NCBI GenBank assembly: GCA_031255315.1
Contig: JAIRSS010000031.1
Location: forward strand, 1-31,367
DNA: 31,367 nt
Reading direction: 5' to 3'
DNA from: Spirochaetaceae bacterium
GTDB lineage: Bacteria > Spirochaetota > Spirochaetia > Treponematales > Breznakiellaceae
Position numbers and translations under genes: made by a program
Notes under the pieces: generated by a model
The model's input: only the letters and a program-made list of their open reading frames with translations
Database searches by the model: none
Told to the model about the DNA's origin: nothing
Part shown: piece by piece, positions 14,887 to 22,634 of the stretch
Numbering within the stretch: the first letter of the stretch is position 1
How the letters are laid out: each line of letters begins with the position of its first letter

Positions 14887-15841
14887 CGGGCGGGGTCTTT
14901 TGGATCTGATCATCCGGCAAATCCCCGGATATTCAGGCCCCTGCCGGCTTAGGCTGTGTAAAGAATTTGACCGGGAAGAACAATTCACAAAACTGTCCAG
15001 GAAAGACATACTGCGGATTCTGGGGACGCCCCGAAGGGAATTTCCCTGGACGATGGATGCATTGAGGGCGCAGGCCGAACACGATGACCGGGCGGCCCGC
15101 CTGCGGGGGATACGGTGGGCCTCCTATGCTGAAAGCGCGTATCCCCCTCTGCTCCGGGAACTCTATGATCCCCCGGTGGCGCTTTTTTACCGGGGCGCGC
15201 TTCCGGACCCGGAAAAACCGTTGGCGGCGGTGGTGGGAACGCGGCGGCCTTCGGGGTACGCGGCGGCTCAGGCCTTTGACATAGCCCGGACCCTGGGCAG
15301 GGGGGGCGTTCCCGTCGTATCAGGGCTTGCCTTGGGCATAGACGCCATGGCCCACCGGGGAAACCTGGCTGGGGGCGGGAAAACCGTGGCGGTTTTGGGG
15401 TCCGGGCCGGACATGGTGTTTCCGGTTGCGAACCGGGGGATAGCCCGGGCTATTCTTGACGGCGGCGGGGCGCTGGTAAGTGAATACCCCCCGGGAACGG
15501 CGCCGGCGAAATGGCGGTTCCCCGCCCGGAACCGGATCGTTTCCGGACTGGCCCGGGGCGTTCTCATCGCGGAAGCGCCGGCCTCGTCGGGCGCACTCAT
15601 CACAGCCCGGTTCGCCCTGGAACAGGGCAGGGACCTTTGGGTGGCCTCGGCAGGGGCTGCGTCGTCCCGGGGGGAAGGATGCCGCGCCCTGGCCGAAGAT
15701 GGAGGCCGGGTTATCACGGGGGCGGAGGAGATCCTCGCCGAATGGGGCATTGAAATAAGCGAAGAAAACATGGATAGTAGTTTTTCAGGCGGATCGTCCT
15801 TGGCATCGTCCCTGGCTCGTTCCCTGAATATCCGGTTATGA
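14879..15841 (+). CDS. dprA: DNA-processing protein DprA (Smf)
   Basis: DprA protects incoming single-stranded DNA and loads RecA on it during natural transformation. The gene is also widespread in bacteria not known to be competent. The 320-residue protein has an N-terminal SAM-like region, 'SAYPPLLRELYDPPVALFYRG' (about 85-105), and the extended Rossmann domain with 'AVVGTRRPSGYAAAQAFDIARTL', 'VVSGLALGIDAMAHRG', 'TVAVLGSGPDMVFPVANRGIA', 'FPARNRIVSGLARGVLIAEAPASSGALITARFALEQGRDLWV' and 'GCRALAEDGGRVITGAEEIL'. It lacks an obvious C-terminal winged-helix domain. The start overlaps the TPR gene stop, and its stop overlaps the topA start. Confidence 0.95.
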   Translation: MDSGRGLLDLIIRQIPGYSGPCRLRLCKEFDREEQFTKLSRKDILRILGTPRREFPWTMDALRAQAEHDDRAARLRGIRWASYAESAYPPLLRELYDPPVALFYRGALPDPEKPLAAVVGTRRPSGYAAAQAFDIARTLGRGGVPVVSGLALGIDAMAHRGNLAGGGKTVAVLGSGPDMVFPVANRGIARAILDGGGALVSEYPPGTAPAKWRFPARNRIVSGLARGVLIAEAPASSGALITARFALEQGRDLWVASAGAASSRGEGCRALAEDGGRVITGAEEILAEWGIEISEENMDSSFSGGSSLASSLARSLNIRL

Positions 15842-18033
15842 GGGAAACACGTATGGCGGCAAGGACAAAAATGCGGACAAGCGAAAAGAAAGAGGCCGGC
15901 AGAAAGGGTAGGGCGAAAAATCAGGATAGGAGAACTCTCGTCATCGTAGAATCCCCCCATAAAGCGGAAACCATAGAGAAATATCTCGGCCCCTCGTTTA
16001 CGGTAAAGGCGTGTAAGGGCCATTTGATCGATCTTCCCAAATCCCGGATGGCCATTGATGTGGACCATGATTTTGAGCCTGAGTATATCACCGTCAGGGG
16101 CAGGGCGAAACTCCTCAAGGAACTCCAGGGGGACGCCAGGAAAGCGGGCGCCGTACTCCTGGCCAGCGACCCGGACCGGGAAGGAGAGGCGATAGCCTGG
16201 CATCTTAAAAACGCTATCGCCGCCAAATGGGACAAGGTTCCCATTCAGCGGGTCAGTTTTGACGAGGTAACGCCCAACGCCGTCAGGGAAGCCTTGTCCA
16301 AACCCCGCATCATTGATGAGTCTATGGTAAACGCCCAGAAAGCCCGGCGGATTTTGGACCGTCTGGTGGGGTATAATCTTTCCCCCCTGCTCTGGAAGAA
16401 GGTGAAGAACGGTCTTTCCGCCGGACGGGTGCAATCCGTGGCCTTGCGCCTTATCTGCGAGCGTGAATGTGAAGTCGAATCGTTCATTCCCGAAGAGTAC
16501 TGGACCCTCGACGCGGACTTCCGGGTAGGGCGTTCCCTTTTTACCGCGCAGCTTGTGTCCTGGCGGGGGAACAAGCCGGAACTTAAGGACGAGGCGGCGG
16601 TGAACGCCATTAAGGAACAGGTTTTAAATGCCGACTGCGTTGTTTCGGACATCAGAGAAACCGAAAAGTCCATAAAGCCCAAGCCGCCGTTTACTACTTC
16701 TCAGCTTCAGCAAACCGCCGCCAACCGTTTGGGCTTCACCGGCAGGAAAACCATGCAGATCGCCCAGCAGCTCTACGAAGGGGTGAATGTAGGCAGTTCC
16801 CGTGTTGGGCTTATTACGTATATGCGTACCGATTCCGTGAGAATTTCGCCCGTCGCCGTGAACGATGTTCGTACCTGGATAGGAGAGAAGTATCCTCAAG
16901 ACCTTCCGGAGAAGGCCCTGGAATACTCGGCGGGGAAAAAGGCGCAGGACGCCCATGAATGTATACGCCCCACGTATGTAGCCTATACCCCCGACGAGAT
17001 GAAAGAACACCTCTCGAAGGATCAGTACAAACTCTACTCGATCATCTGGGAACGGTTTGTATCAAGCCAGATGAAAAACGCCAGGACCAGGACTCTGAGC
17101 GTTGACATAACGGCGGGGGAGGGGATCTTCCGCCTTTCCGGGACCAAGATCATCGAAAAGGGATTCTATAAGGTGATGAAGCACCTGGTTTCCAAAGATG
17201 AAAAGGGGAATTCCTATCCGGAGCTGAACGTTGGGGATCGCATCGTGGTGGAGAACTTCCACTCGGAACAGCACTTTACCCGCGGCCCTTCCCGGTATAC
17301 CGACGCCACCATCATTGAAACCTTGGAGGAAAAAGGCATAGGCCGGCCTTCCACGTACGCCCCCATCATCTCGGTCCTCCAGGACCGATACTATATAACC
17401 CGGTCCAGCAGGCAGCTTATCCCAACCGTCCTGGGGAAACTGATCAATAAAATGCTGGTGGAATATTTCCCCACCGTGGTGGACGTGGACTTTACCGCAT
17501 CGATAGAAACCAAGCTGGACGGGGTCGCCCGGGATGAGGTCGACTGGCTGGAAATAATCCGTGCGTTTTACGATCCCTTTAAGGACCAGGTGGAAGAGGT
17601 GGGGAAGACTCTTGAATCCTACAAGGGATCCCTGGACGAAAAAACCGATTATGTGTGCGGCAAGTGCGGCAGACCGATGGTGAAGAAACTTGGTCGTTTT
17701 GGATACTTTCTTGCCTGTTCCGGTTTTCCCGAGTGCCGGAACACCAAATCTATTCCCTTGGCGAAATGTCCTAAATGCGGCGGGGACATTGTGGTCCGGA
17801 AGACCCGGGGCCGGGGAAAAGAATTTTACGGGTGTACTAATTATCCTGACTGCGATTTTATCAGCCATTTTAAGCCGGCTAATATCCAGTGTCCTCAATG
17901 CGGACAGTTCCTCGTGGAAAAATATGATAAGAAGAACGGGTTCCACAAGGCCTGCATAAATCCAGAATGCGGTTATCTTCATACCGAAGACGGGGGAGAC
18001 AGCGAACGCAAGGGCGGTTTTGATGAAGAATAG
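15838..18033 (+). CDS. topA: DNA topoisomerase I (type IA) TopA
   Basis: TopA relaxes negative supercoils by passing strands through a transient 5'-phosphotyrosine break. The 731-residue protein begins with a Lys/Arg-rich extension of about 30 residues. It then has the Toprim domain ('LVIVESPHKAETIEKYLG', 'SDPDREGEAIAWHL'), 'GRVQSVALRLICERE', active-site Tyr328 in 'GLITYMRTDSVRIS', and 'ATIIETLEEKGIGRPSTYA'. Three C-terminal four-cysteine zinc fingers follow, starting at Cys607/Cys610 (CGKCGR...CSGFPEC), then CPKCGG...CTNYPDC and CPQCGQ...CINPEC. ATG 15838 overlaps the dprA stop; ATG 15853 is an alternative. Its 3' end overlaps the second Xer gene. Confidence 0.97.
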   Translation: MRETRMAARTKMRTSEKKEAGRKGRAKNQDRRTLVIVESPHKAETIEKYLGPSFTVKACKGHLIDLPKSRMAIDVDHDFEPEYITVRGRAKLLKELQGDARKAGAVLLASDPDREGEAIAWHLKNAIAAKWDKVPIQRVSFDEVTPNAVREALSKPRIIDESMVNAQKARRILDRLVGYNLSPLLWKKVKNGLSAGRVQSVALRLICERECEVESFIPEEYWTLDADFRVGRSLFTAQLVSWRGNKPELKDEAAVNAIKEQVLNADCVVSDIRETEKSIKPKPPFTTSQLQQTAANRLGFTGRKTMQIAQQLYEGVNVGSSRVGLITYMRTDSVRISPVAVNDVRTWIGEKYPQDLPEKALEYSAGKKAQDAHECIRPTYVAYTPDEMKEHLSKDQYKLYSIIWERFVSSQMKNARTRTLSVDITAGEGIFRLSGTKIIEKGFYKVMKHLVSKDEKGNSYPELNVGDRIVVENFHSEQHFTRGPSRYTDATIIETLEEKGIGRPSTYAPIISVLQDRYYITRSSRQLIPTVLGKLINKMLVEYFPTVVDVDFTASIETKLDGVARDEVDWLEIIRAFYDPFKDQVEEVGKTLESYKGSLDEKTDYVCGKCGRPMVKKLGRFGYFLACSGFPECRNTKSIPLAKCPKCGGDIVVRKTRGRGKEFYGCTNYPDCDFISHFKPANIQCPQCGQFLVEKYDKKNGFHKACINPECGYLHTEDGGDSERKGGFDEE

Positions 18034-18985
18034 CGTGCGTACTCAGGCGGCGCGGCCGGACGGGTGTTCCGCCGAGCATACGGATATTCGATGCGCAAAA
18101 ATACGGGAATACTTTGCGTACCTCCGTTCCGTGCGGGTCGTGTCGGTGGAAACATTGCGGGCCTATACCCAGGACCTTTCCCGTTTCGAGGATTACTGCG
18201 CAAATCACGACATAGACCCGGTGACGGCGGAAATCAGCGATGTACGGGGTTTCATCGGCGAGGCGAGTTTCCAGGGAAATGCGGCGGTCAGTATTAACCG
18301 GGCGCTTTCGTCTATTCGGGGATTTTACCGGTGGCTTATACGGATGAACGTCCGAATCGACGATCCGTCCGCAGCCTTGCGGAATCTCAAGATTCCCCTT
18401 TCCCTGCCGGTTTTTCTATGGGAAAAAGAAATGGCGGAATTCGCGGATCTTCCGGAAGAAAAGAAGATACTCTGGCCGCCCCGGGACAAGACCCTGATCC
18501 TCATCATGTATTCCGCCGGCCTGCGTATTTCCGAAGCCGCGTCTCTTTCCGTGAGCGCCTTGGAACGGGATTTAAACGGCGCCCGCGTAACAGGAAAGGG
18601 GAAGAAGGAACGCTGTGTTTTCTTTTCCGAAGACGCGCGGAAAGCCCTGATGGAGTGGATCCTGGTACGCCGGAGCTGCATCCACGCGGAACAGCCCACG
18701 GACCGTCTTTTTATCAACCGCCGGGGCGGTCCTATTTCTACCGGCGGCTTGCGGTGGATCATCTCCCGGTACGCGGATCTGTCCGGCTTGCATAAAAATG
18801 TGCATCCCCACGCCCTTCGCCATACCTTTGCCACCCATTTGGTGAATTCAGGATGCGATGTACGGGTGGTGCAGGAACTGCTGGGGCACGCCAGTCTTTC
18901 TACTACTCAGCGGTATACCCATGTGGATATCGAAGGGCTTAAACGGATTTATTCGGAAGCCCATCCCCACGGTTCGCGGGGATAA
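18023..18985 (+). CDS. xerD: Xer-type tyrosine recombinase (second copy, next to hslV)
   Basis: This 320-residue tyrosine recombinase has catalytic residues Arg168 (YSAGLRISEA), Lys in 'VTGKGKKERCV', His263 and Arg266 (HALRHTFATHL), His in 'LLGHASL' and nucleophile Tyr298 (TQRYTHV). The N-terminal core-binding domain ('IREYFAYLRSVRVVSVETLRAYTQDLSRFEDYC') is typical. It occupies the place of codV in Bacillus subtilis (between topA and clpQ/hslV). ATG 18023 was chosen over TTG 18020; AAGGGCGG lies upstream inside topA. It may pair with the copy at 13215-14129 as XerC/XerD on a dif site not seen here. The C/D assignment is tentative. Confidence 0.88.
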   Translation: MKNSVRTQAARPDGCSAEHTDIRCAKIREYFAYLRSVRVVSVETLRAYTQDLSRFEDYCANHDIDPVTAEISDVRGFIGEASFQGNAAVSINRALSSIRGFYRWLIRMNVRIDDPSAALRNLKIPLSLPVFLWEKEMAEFADLPEEKKILWPPRDKTLILIMYSAGLRISEAASLSVSALERDLNGARVTGKGKKERCVFFSEDARKALMEWILVRRSCIHAEQPTDRLFINRRGGPISTGGLRWIISRYADLSGLHKNVHPHALRHTFATHLVNSGCDVRVVQELLGHASLSTTQRYTHVDIEGLKRIYSEAHPHGSRG

Positions 18986-19001
18986 ATGAACGACAGTCTC
19001 C

Positions 19002-19007
19002 TATAAT
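19002..19007 (+). promoter_or_regulatory. Candidate -10 box (TATAAT) for hslVU
   Basis: A perfect TATAAT lies 17 bases after the xerD stop. The -35 position (18979-18984, GGGATA) is poor. A start site near 19013 would make the ATG at 19013 leaderless, which favours the downstream ATG 19037 for hslV. Confidence 0.35.
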
Positions 19008-19036
19008 CTGGAATGAAGGAAGCGAAAGAATATATC

Positions 19037-19612
19037 ATGAAGAAACAAGGCAGAAACAGCCGGACGGAAGGCGGATATCCGGTTGTCCGTTCTACAACGG
19101 TGATAGCGGTACGCCGGGACGGCAAAGTCGCCATGGCCGGCGACGGGCAGGTAACGTTTGGGGAAACGGTAATGAAGAACAACGCCCGCAAGGTACGGCG
19201 TCTTTTGGATGGCAAGGTACTCTGCGGCTTCGCCGGCGCAACCGCGGACGCCTTCACCCTCCTGGATCGTTTTGAAGGGAAACTCAAGGAATATTCCGGG
19301 GACCTCACCAGGGCGGCGGTAGAACTGGCTCAGGAATGGCGTACCGACCGCAGCCTCAGACGCCTTGAGGCCATGCTCCTGGTGGCGGACAAGAACAAGA
19401 CCCTGCTTATTTCCGGGACAGGAGACGTGGTGGAACCGGCGGACGACGCCCTGGCTATCGGCTCAGGCGGTAATTACGCCTATGCGGCGGCCCGCGCATT
19501 TCTGGAAGGCAGCTCCTTGACCGCGGCGGAAATCGCTGAACGGAGTCTGCATATAGCGGGCGGTATCTGTATTTATACCAATAATCAGATCACCTTGGAG
19601 GAACTCGAATGA
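19037..19612 (+). CDS. hslV: ATP-dependent protease proteolytic subunit HslV (ClpQ)
   Basis: HslV is the threonine-type peptidase core that works with the HslU ATPase. '[38 protein letters not shown]', '[23 protein letters not shown]', '[19 protein letters not shown]', '[33 protein letters not shown]' and '[18 protein letters not shown]' match the family end to end. The catalytic Thr aligns with Thr20 and is preceded by 19 residues ([19 protein letters not shown]). No in-frame start lies closer, so a leader must be removed. AAGGAAG (19016-19022) is the likely ribosome site. The stop overlaps the hslU ATG by 4 bases. Confidence 0.94.
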   Translation: MKKQGRNSRTEGGYPVVRSTTVIAVRRDGKVAMAGDGQVTFGETVMKNNARKVRRLLDGKVLCGFAGATADAFTLLDRFEGKLKEYSGDLTRAAVELAQEWRTDRSLRRLEAMLLVADKNKTLLISGTGDVVEPADDALAIGSGGNYAYAAARAFLEGSSLTAAEIAERSLHIAGGICIYTNNQITLEELE

Positions 19613-21192
19613 CAGTAAGTGAAAAGAAAAGTGGACAGAATTTAGACCGGCTGACCCCCCGGGAGATCGTTTCCGAGCTGGATAAGTATATTATTGGGCA
19701 AAAGAAAGCGAAGCGGGCGGTGGCCGTAGCCCTGCGAAACAGGATACGCAGGCTGAAGATCGATCCGGAACTCAGGGAGGACATCGCTCCCAAGAATATT
19801 CTCATGATAGGCCCCACCGGGGTTGGGAAGACTGAGATAGCCCGGCGGCTCGCGAAGCTGGCGGGTTCCCCGTTCATAAAAGTGGAGGCTACCAAGTACA
19901 CCGAAGTCGGGTATGTGGGCCGGGACGTGGAATCTATGATTCGGGATCTTATGGCGGTGGGTGTTCAGATGGTAAAACAGGAGATGCAGGAATCCGTTAC
20001 CCTGGAAGCCGGGCGGAGGGTCGAGGAAACCCTGCTTGATCTGCTGCTTCCGGGAACGGGGAAAAAGCCGAAGGCGGACAACAAGCCAGGCGCCGCGCCG
20101 GTGGTGCGGCCTATGGGGGTCTATTCTATTAATCCAGGCAATGACGGTGGGTCCGGTCCGGCCCTTATGGGTGCGGCCATACAGGTCGGCATCCCGGTCA
20201 GGCGGGACAAAGCCGGTGAAAACAAGGGCGGGGACGCCGCGGCGGGGGACAACGGCGTCCCGGAAACGGAAACGGAAGAAGTCGGGAATGACCGCAAGGG
20301 GGGCAAGAATGACAATCCGCTCAGGGAGAAATTTAGGGCCTTGTTACAGGAAGGGAAACTTGAAGACCGAATGGTGGAAATCACCGTAAACCAGACGCCG
20401 CAGTTCCCGTCTATAGAGATGCTGGGGGGCGGCATGGAAGAATTGGAGTCAAGCCTTTCCGGGATAGCCGGTTTTTTCGGAGGCAACAAGAAGAAGAAGC
20501 TGGTTTCCGTGAGCCGCGCCCGGGAAATCCTCATCGCCGAGGAAACGGAAAAACTGATAGACCGGGACCGGGTGAGCGACGAGGCCCGGCAGCGGGTGGA
20601 AGAGACGGGCATCGTCTTCATTGACGAGATAGACAAGATAGCGGTCAAAGGTGATCGGGGCGGCGGTCCCGACGTGTCCCGGGAAGGGGTGCAGCGGGAC
20701 ATCCTCCCCATTGTGGAGGGGGCCGCCGTTACCACCAAGTGGGGGCCGGTCAATACGGACCACATCCTTTTTATTGCCGCGGGCGCTTTCAATGTGAGTA
20801 AGCCGTCGGATCTGATTCCCGAACTCCAGGGCCGGTTCCCCCTGCGGGTGGAACTTGAATCTCTTGGCAAGGAAGAATTTCTTAGGATACTCACGGAGCC
20901 TAAAAATGCGCTGACCAAACAATATATCGGGCTTTTAGCCACCGAAGGGGTGGATATTGCGTTTGATTCGGAGGCGATAGAGCGTCTTGCGACCCTGGCC
21001 GCGGATGTGAATTCAAAACTTGAGAATATAGGCGCCCGCAGGCTGCATACAATCATGGAAGCCCTGCTGGAGGATCTTTCCTTTGAAGCGCCGGACATAA
21101 GCCCGGCGGCAATACCCATTACCGGGGCCTATGTCGCGGAACGGCTCACCGGGTTGGCAACCAACCAGGATTTGGGGAGATATATTTTATGA
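19609..21192 (+). CDS. hslU: ATP-dependent protease ATPase subunit HslU (ClpY), with enlarged I domain
   Basis: HslU is the AAA+ hexamer that unfolds substrates and feeds them to HslV. The 527-residue protein has '[31 protein letters not shown]', Walker A GPTGVGKT (68-75), the pore loop '[17 protein letters not shown]', Walker B '[10 protein letters not shown]' (about 335-344), 'GRFPLRVEL' and the HslV-docking C-terminus 'DLGRYIL'. Typical HslU has about 440-470 residues. The excess lies in the substrate-gripping I domain (about 145-245), where Gly/Lys/Asp/Glu-rich low-complexity sequence is inserted ('[30 protein letters not shown]'). It is translationally coupled to hslV and precedes flgB. 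Confidence 0.95.
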   Translation: MTVSEKKSGQNLDRLTPREIVSELDKYIIGQKKAKRAVAVALRNRIRRLKIDPELREDIAPKNILMIGPTGVGKTEIARRLAKLAGSPFIKVEATKYTEVGYVGRDVESMIRDLMAVGVQMVKQEMQESVTLEAGRRVEETLLDLLLPGTGKKPKADNKPGAAPVVRPMGVYSINPGNDGGSGPALMGAAIQVGIPVRRDKAGENKGGDAAAGDNGVPETETEEVGNDRKGGKNDNPLREKFRALLQEGKLEDRMVEITVNQTPQFPSIEMLGGGMEELESSLSGIAGFFGGNKKKKLVSVSRAREILIAEETEKLIDRDRVSDEARQRVEETGIVFIDEIDKIAVKGDRGGGPDVSREGVQRDILPIVEGAAVTTKWGPVNTDHILFIAAGAFNVSKPSDLIPELQGRFPLRVELESLGKEEFLRILTEPKNALTKQYIGLLATEGVDIAFDSEAIERLATLAADVNSKLENIGARRLHTIMEALLEDLSFEAPDISPAAIPITGAYVAERLTGLATNQDLGRYIL

Positions 21193-21211
21193 GAATTATT
21201 GAAGAACGGTC

Positions 21212-21240
21212 TTAACCCGCGGTTTAAAAATACCGATAAT
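21212..21240 (+). promoter_or_regulatory. Candidate promoter of the flagellar operon (overlapping sigma-70 and sigma-28 readings)
   Basis: As sigma-70: TTAACC (21212-21217), a 17-base spacer, then GATAAT (21235-21240). As sigma-28: TAAC (21213-21216), 15 bases, then ACCGATAA (21232-21239), one base from GCCGATAA and one from TAAA. Either would start transcription near 21247, just before the flgB ribosome site. In Borrelia the flgB operon is driven by a sigma-70-type promoter. The sequence alone does not decide between them. Confidence 0.5.
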
Positions 21241-21261
21241 GGAATAAGAGGAAAGAACCGA

Positions 21262-21678
21262 ATGAGTCTGAATACTTTTGCCAAGACGGTAGATGTGTTG
21301 CACCGGGCTATGGATGCGAACCTTGTCAGACGGGGCGTCATTGCCAATAACCTGGCGAATGCGGGAGTGCCTAATTTCAAACGCTCGGAAGTAAATTTTG
21401 AGAGTGAGTTGAAAAAAGCCCTGAACAGGGAACAACAGCGGCCGCCGTTGGAGCTGAAGTTGACGGATCCCCGGCATATCCCCAACTGGCGGGAACAGAA
21501 TTACCGGGATGTGGAACCCCGGAGAGTGGTGGATTACCTCAGCGTCTCCCGGAATAACGGGAACAATGTTGATATGGAACAGGAAGTTATGTTGGCTCTG
21601 GAAAATCAGATGGCCTATACCTTTATGGCCCAGAGCCAGGCTTTTGAGTTTGCGCAGGTTGAATTAGCGTTGCGGTAG
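21262..21678 (+). CDS. flgB: Flagellar proximal-rod protein FlgB
   Basis: FlgB is a proximal rod component of the (here periplasmic) flagellum. The 138-residue protein has 'VLHRAMDANLVRRGVIANNLANAGVPNFKRSEVNFESELKKAL' at the N-terminus and 'NNGNNVDMEQEVMLALENQMAYTFMAQ' at the C-terminus, both typical of FlgB. The start is ATG 21262 with AGAGGAAAG upstream; an in-frame upstream start at 21199 would precede the promoter. It is the first gene of the flgB-to-fliJ operon, and flgC follows after 9 bases. Confidence 0.96.
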   Translation: MSLNTFAKTVDVLHRAMDANLVRRGVIANNLANAGVPNFKRSEVNFESELKKALNREQQRPPLELKLTDPRHIPNWREQNYRDVEPRRVVDYLSVSRNNGNNVDMEQEVMLALENQMAYTFMAQSQAFEFAQVELALR

Positions 21679-21687
21679 GAGTAAAAT

Positions 21688-22149
21688 ATGGGGCTTTTCA
21701 GTGCGATTAACATAGCGGCTTCCGGGATGAGCGTTGAGCGGTTCCGTACGGATGTGATAGCCGACAACATAGCCAACGCTTCGACCACCCATACCGCCGA
21801 GGGGGGCCCGTTCAGAAGGAGCCGGGTGGTTGTGCGGCCCCGTGTAGAGGGCCCCTATTGGCGTTCCCCGTTCCTGCCCGAAACGCTGGATACAGGCCCG
21901 GGGAAGGGCGTACGGGTCGCGGAAGTGCAGAAAGATTACACGGCGGAACTCCGGCTGGTGTACGATCCGACGCATCCCGACGCCATAAGGACCGGTCCGA
22001 GGGCGGGGTATGTGGAGATGCCCAATGTGGACGTTGTAACCGAAATGGTGGATATGATTGCCGCGTCCCGGGCGTATGAAGCCAACGCTTCCATCATAGA
22101 CGGGTCTAAGGCTATGTTCCTCAAGGCCTTGGAAATAGGCGGGAGGTAA
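21688..22149 (+). CDS. flgC: Flagellar proximal-rod protein FlgC
   Basis: FlgC is a rod protein. The 153-residue product has the axial-protein N-terminus 'INIAASGMSVERFRTDVIADNIANASTTHTAEGGPFRRSRVVVRP' and the C-terminus 'GYVEMPNVDVVTEMVDMIAASRAYEANASIIDGSKAMFLKALEIG', the coiled-coil pair shared by rod, hook and filament-cap proteins. AGGAGT lies 6 bases before the ATG. fliE follows after 3 bases. Confidence 0.97.
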   Translation: MGLFSAINIAASGMSVERFRTDVIADNIANASTTHTAEGGPFRRSRVVVRPRVEGPYWRSPFLPETLDTGPGKGVRVAEVQKDYTAELRLVYDPTHPDAIRTGPRAGYVEMPNVDVVTEMVDMIAASRAYEANASIIDGSKAMFLKALEIGGR

Positions 22150-22152
22150 TAG

Positions 22153-22554
22153 ATGACGATTTACCGGCCGGAATTGGTACAGGGCGATACGGTTTCTCTG
22201 AGGATCACCCATCCGAAACACATGGTTCCCAAAAATGGGCCCTATAGTATTGGCGGCGATGCCTTTAGTGCGGGCAGGGGAGGGGTGGTTTCGGAACTCG
22301 GCGGCAAGATAGGCGCCGAATCGGCGCTCCGTTCCGGCTCATTCGAGGATGTCATGCTTCGGGCGCTGGATACAGTCAGCGGGGAAAAACAGTTTGCGGA
22401 CGCCCTTATCCAACAGGCCGTTATTGACCCCGAATCTGTTGACACCCACGATATTACGATAGCTCAGGCTAAGGCAAATATGTCCCTCAACATTACCAGG
22501 ACGATACTGAACCGTATAGTCCAGGGATGGAGAGATATAATAAATACACGGTAA
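22153..22554 (+). CDS. fliE: Flagellar hook-basal body complex protein FliE
   Basis: FliE joins the MS ring to the proximal rod. The 133-residue protein has an N-terminal stretch of about 60 residues with little similarity to typical FliE. The conserved C-terminal domain follows: 'SFEDVMLRALDTVSGEKQFADALIQQAVIDPESVDTHDITIAQAKANMSLNITRTILNRIVQGWRDI'. The ATG is 12 bases past the GGGAGG that ends flgC. An 80-base gap separates it from fliF. Confidence 0.95.
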   Translation: MTIYRPELVQGDTVSLRITHPKHMVPKNGPYSIGGDAFSAGRGGVVSELGGKIGAESALRSGSFEDVMLRALDTVSGEKQFADALIQQAVIDPESVDTHDITIAQAKANMSLNITRTILNRIVQGWRDIINTR

Positions 22555-22621
22555 TTAAAAATCTGCGTGGAATTATCTGATCGGTTGGTAGGTTTTTCTA
22601 TGCGGGTCTACGCATTCTTCT

Positions 22622-22629
22622 GGGGGGGG
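22622..22629 (+). promoter_or_regulatory. G8 tract forming the fliF ribosome-binding site
   Basis: Eight consecutive G end five bases before the fliF ATG (22635) and are the only Shine-Dalgarno-like sequence there. Loss or gain of a G would change site strength or spacing. Confidence 0.45.
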
Positions 22630-22634
22630 AGAAT

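Noticed and set aside
22598..22616. Hairpin ATGCG-GGTCTA-CGCAT between fliE and fliF as a terminator
   Set aside because: A five-base stem with no following T run; the genes on both sides belong to one flagellar operon.
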